Positions 4,874-6,083 of a DNA stretch of 6,083 nucleotides are shown in pieces. Origin of the DNA: an uncultured Actinoplanes sp. (GTDB taxonomy: Bacteria > Actinomycetota > Actinomycetes > Mycobacteriales > Micromonosporaceae); contig CAKUMG010000392.1 of the NCBI GenBank assembly GCA_934667465.1, positions 1 through 6,083 of the forward strand, written 5' to 3'. A model generated the notes under the pieces. That model was not told the origin of the DNA. It ran no database searches and was given only the letters and a program-made list of their open reading frames with translations. Position numbers and translations under genes: made by a program. Each line of letters begins with the position of its first letter. Within the stretch, counting starts at the first letter, position 1.

Positions 4874-6083
4874 CGGCCACGGCCGATGCCGAGGCGGCCG
4901 CCAACGAGCTGATGCCTCTCGCCACGTACCTGGGCAGCGTGCTGCGCAGGCTCCGGGCGCTGCCTCCGCTCGACCTCGACCTGACCCAGGCGCACGGCAA
5001 CGTCCTCGCGCACGACGTGTTCGCCCCGCACCCGTACCCCGCCTTCGACCAGGCGGCGATCGACGGGTACGCGGCGCGCTGGGAGGACCTTGCCGCCGCC
5101 GGGCGGATCGGCTCGCACCCGTCCATCGGCACGTTCGAGGGCGGGCCGCGCCCGGTGCGGCTCAACGTCGTGGGCGACCTCGGCGCCGCCAGCTGGCGGC
5201 CGGTCCGGCTGACCCCGGGGACCTGTTTCTCCGTGGCGGCCGGCGCGCCGCTGCCGATCGGCGCCGATGTCGTCGTGCCCGTGCAGTGGACCGACCAGGG
5301 CATGGCGAACGTGGAGATCATGTACGCCCCTAAGCGCGGGTCGGGGGTGCGCCGGGCCGGCGACGAGCTGCCCGTGGGGCGGGTGCTGGCGCCGGCGGGC
5401 TCCTATGTCACGCCGGCCATGGTGGCCGTGTTCGCCGCGTCCGGGATCGGTCACGTGGTGGTGCGGCCCAGCCCGCGGGTGGTCGTCGTGGCCACCGGTG
5501 ATGAGCTGGTCGACGTCGGCCGGCCCAGCCAGCCCGGCCAGATCGTCGACGCCAACTCGCACGCGCTCACCGCCGCCGCGTTCGAGGCGGGCGCGCTCGC
5601 CTACCGGATCGGCAGCTGCGACGACGACCCCGAGGGCCTGCGCGGGCTGCTCGAGGACCAGACGCTGCGGGCCGACCTGATCATCACGACCGGCGGGACG
5701 GGCACCGGGCCGGGCGACATGCTGCGGCGGGTGCTGTCCCGGCGGGACCCCGGCCGGGGCACCGTCGAGTTCACCGACGTCGCGCTCTGCCCCGGTGCCA
5801 CGCTCGGGTTCGGGACGGTCGGCGGCGAGGAGGTGCCGGTGGTCTGCCTGCCCGGCGAGCCCGGCGCCGCCCTGATCGGCTTCGAGGTGCTGGCCCGCCC
5901 GATCATCCAGCTGCTCGCGGGCGCCGAGCCGGTCTTCCGCCCCGGCGTCAAGGCGCACCTGCTCGAGACGGTGTCGTCACCCGGGGGGTTGCGCGAGTTC
6001 CGGCCCGCCCACGTCGCGGAACGGCGTGGTGGCGGCTACACGGTGCAGCCGCTGGCCGGAGGGCCGTACACTCTGTCCGGCCT
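4870..6083 (+). CDS. glp: MoeA/gephyrin-like protein (Glp/MoeA1 type), 3' end outside window
   Basis: This frame is open to the window edge: 404 codons, probably missing some 20-30 at the C terminus. Fold order matches MoeA: an N-terminal linker (LRALPPLDLDLTQAHGNVLAHDV, residues 28-50), FDQAAIDGYA (59-68, classically FDNSAMDGYA), the VVPVQWTD sheet region, ATGDELVDVG (208-217), QIVDANSHAL (224-233), GGTGTGPGD (275-283), CPGATLGFG (307-315) and LPGEPGAA (327-334). MoeA inserts molybdate into adenylylated molybdopterin. Here the acidic residues E212 and D283 remain, but KPGKP is CPGAT, GGVSVG is GGTGTG and PGNPVSA is PGEPGAA. M. tuberculosis MoeA1, which also follows galU, shares FDQAAIDGYA and the loss of KPGKP. 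Its corynebacterial counterpart Glp was reported as an FtsZ- and Wag31-linked division protein. Either role is possible. ATG at 4870 overlaps the galU TGA, implying coupled translation. An internal ATG at 4912 is an alternative start. Confidence 0.88.
   Translation, partial: MTATADAEAAANELMPLATYLGSVLRRLRALPPLDLDLTQAHGNVLAHDVFAPHPYPAFDQAAIDGYAARWEDLAAAGRIGSHPSIGTFEGGPRPVRLNVVGDLGAASWRPVRLTPGTCFSVAAGAPLPIGADVVVPVQWTDQGMANVEIMYAPKRGSGVRRAGDELPVGRVLAPAGSYVTPAMVAVFAASGIGHVVVRPSPRVVVVATGDELVDVGRPSQPGQIVDANSHALTAAAFEAGALAYRIGSCDDDPEGLRGLLEDQTLRADLIITTGGTGTGPGDMLRRVLSRRDPGRGTVEFTDVALCPGATLGFGTVGGEEVPVVCLPGEPGAALIGFEVLARPIIQLLAGAEPVFRPGVKAHLLETVSSPGGLREFRPAHVAERRGGGYTVQPLAGGPYTLSG

Noticed and set aside
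4762..5958. 398-codon open frame on the - strand
   Set aside because: It is antisense to the moeA-like gene and composed of Arg/Gly/His-rich sequence with no recognisable motif.

Overview
This window reads as chromosome of a high-GC actinomycete. Every convincing gene has a strongly G/C-biased third codon position. GTG starts are common, and the gene order matches the Mycobacterium tuberculosis Rv0991c-Rv0992c-Rv0993-Rv0994 neighbourhood (ruc/fmdB, 5-formyltetrahydrofolate cyclo-ligase, galU, moeA1/glp) as I remember it. I cannot name a genus. Nothing here looks like a mobile element, prophage, CRISPR array, rRNA or tRNA.

Left part (1-1075). A 67-residue acidic protein of unknown function on the + strand converges on a newly noted 49-residue, single-helix, possibly secreted or membrane-anchored microprotein on the - strand. 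A small hairpin lies between their stops. The next stretch, about 180 bases, holds two DnaA-box-like sites flanking a perfect palindrome, and a strong hairpin that probably terminates the next - strand gene. That gene encodes an FmdB-type zinc-ribbon protein with a 60-residue serine-rich tail, the architecture of mycobacterial Ruc. Just upstream of it is a perfect 9-9-9 CIRCE operator, so HrcA heat-shock control is likely.

Middle part (1076-3898). The folate cyclo-ligase gene on the - strand is divergent from a 690-residue + strand protein. The latter has two membrane helices, an extracytoplasmic domain, HAMP, GAF and GGDEF domains, with GGEEF active-site and RxxD inhibitory-site motifs intact. 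It looks like an active membrane diguanylate cyclase, inserted at this point relative to the mycobacterial order. Its GAF domain carries a recent-looking 39-bp in-frame tandem duplication.

Right part (3899-6083). galU (UDP-glucose synthesis) overlaps a MoeA/gephyrin-like gene by ATGA. The MoeA-like gene runs off the window. Several classical molybdotransferase motifs are altered in it, as in the actinobacterial Glp/MoeA1 lineage, which has been tied to cell division. Together the + strand genes suggest envelope and sugar-nucleotide metabolism beside c-di-GMP signalling, and the - strand genes a stress and folate module. These functional links are inference from gene order.
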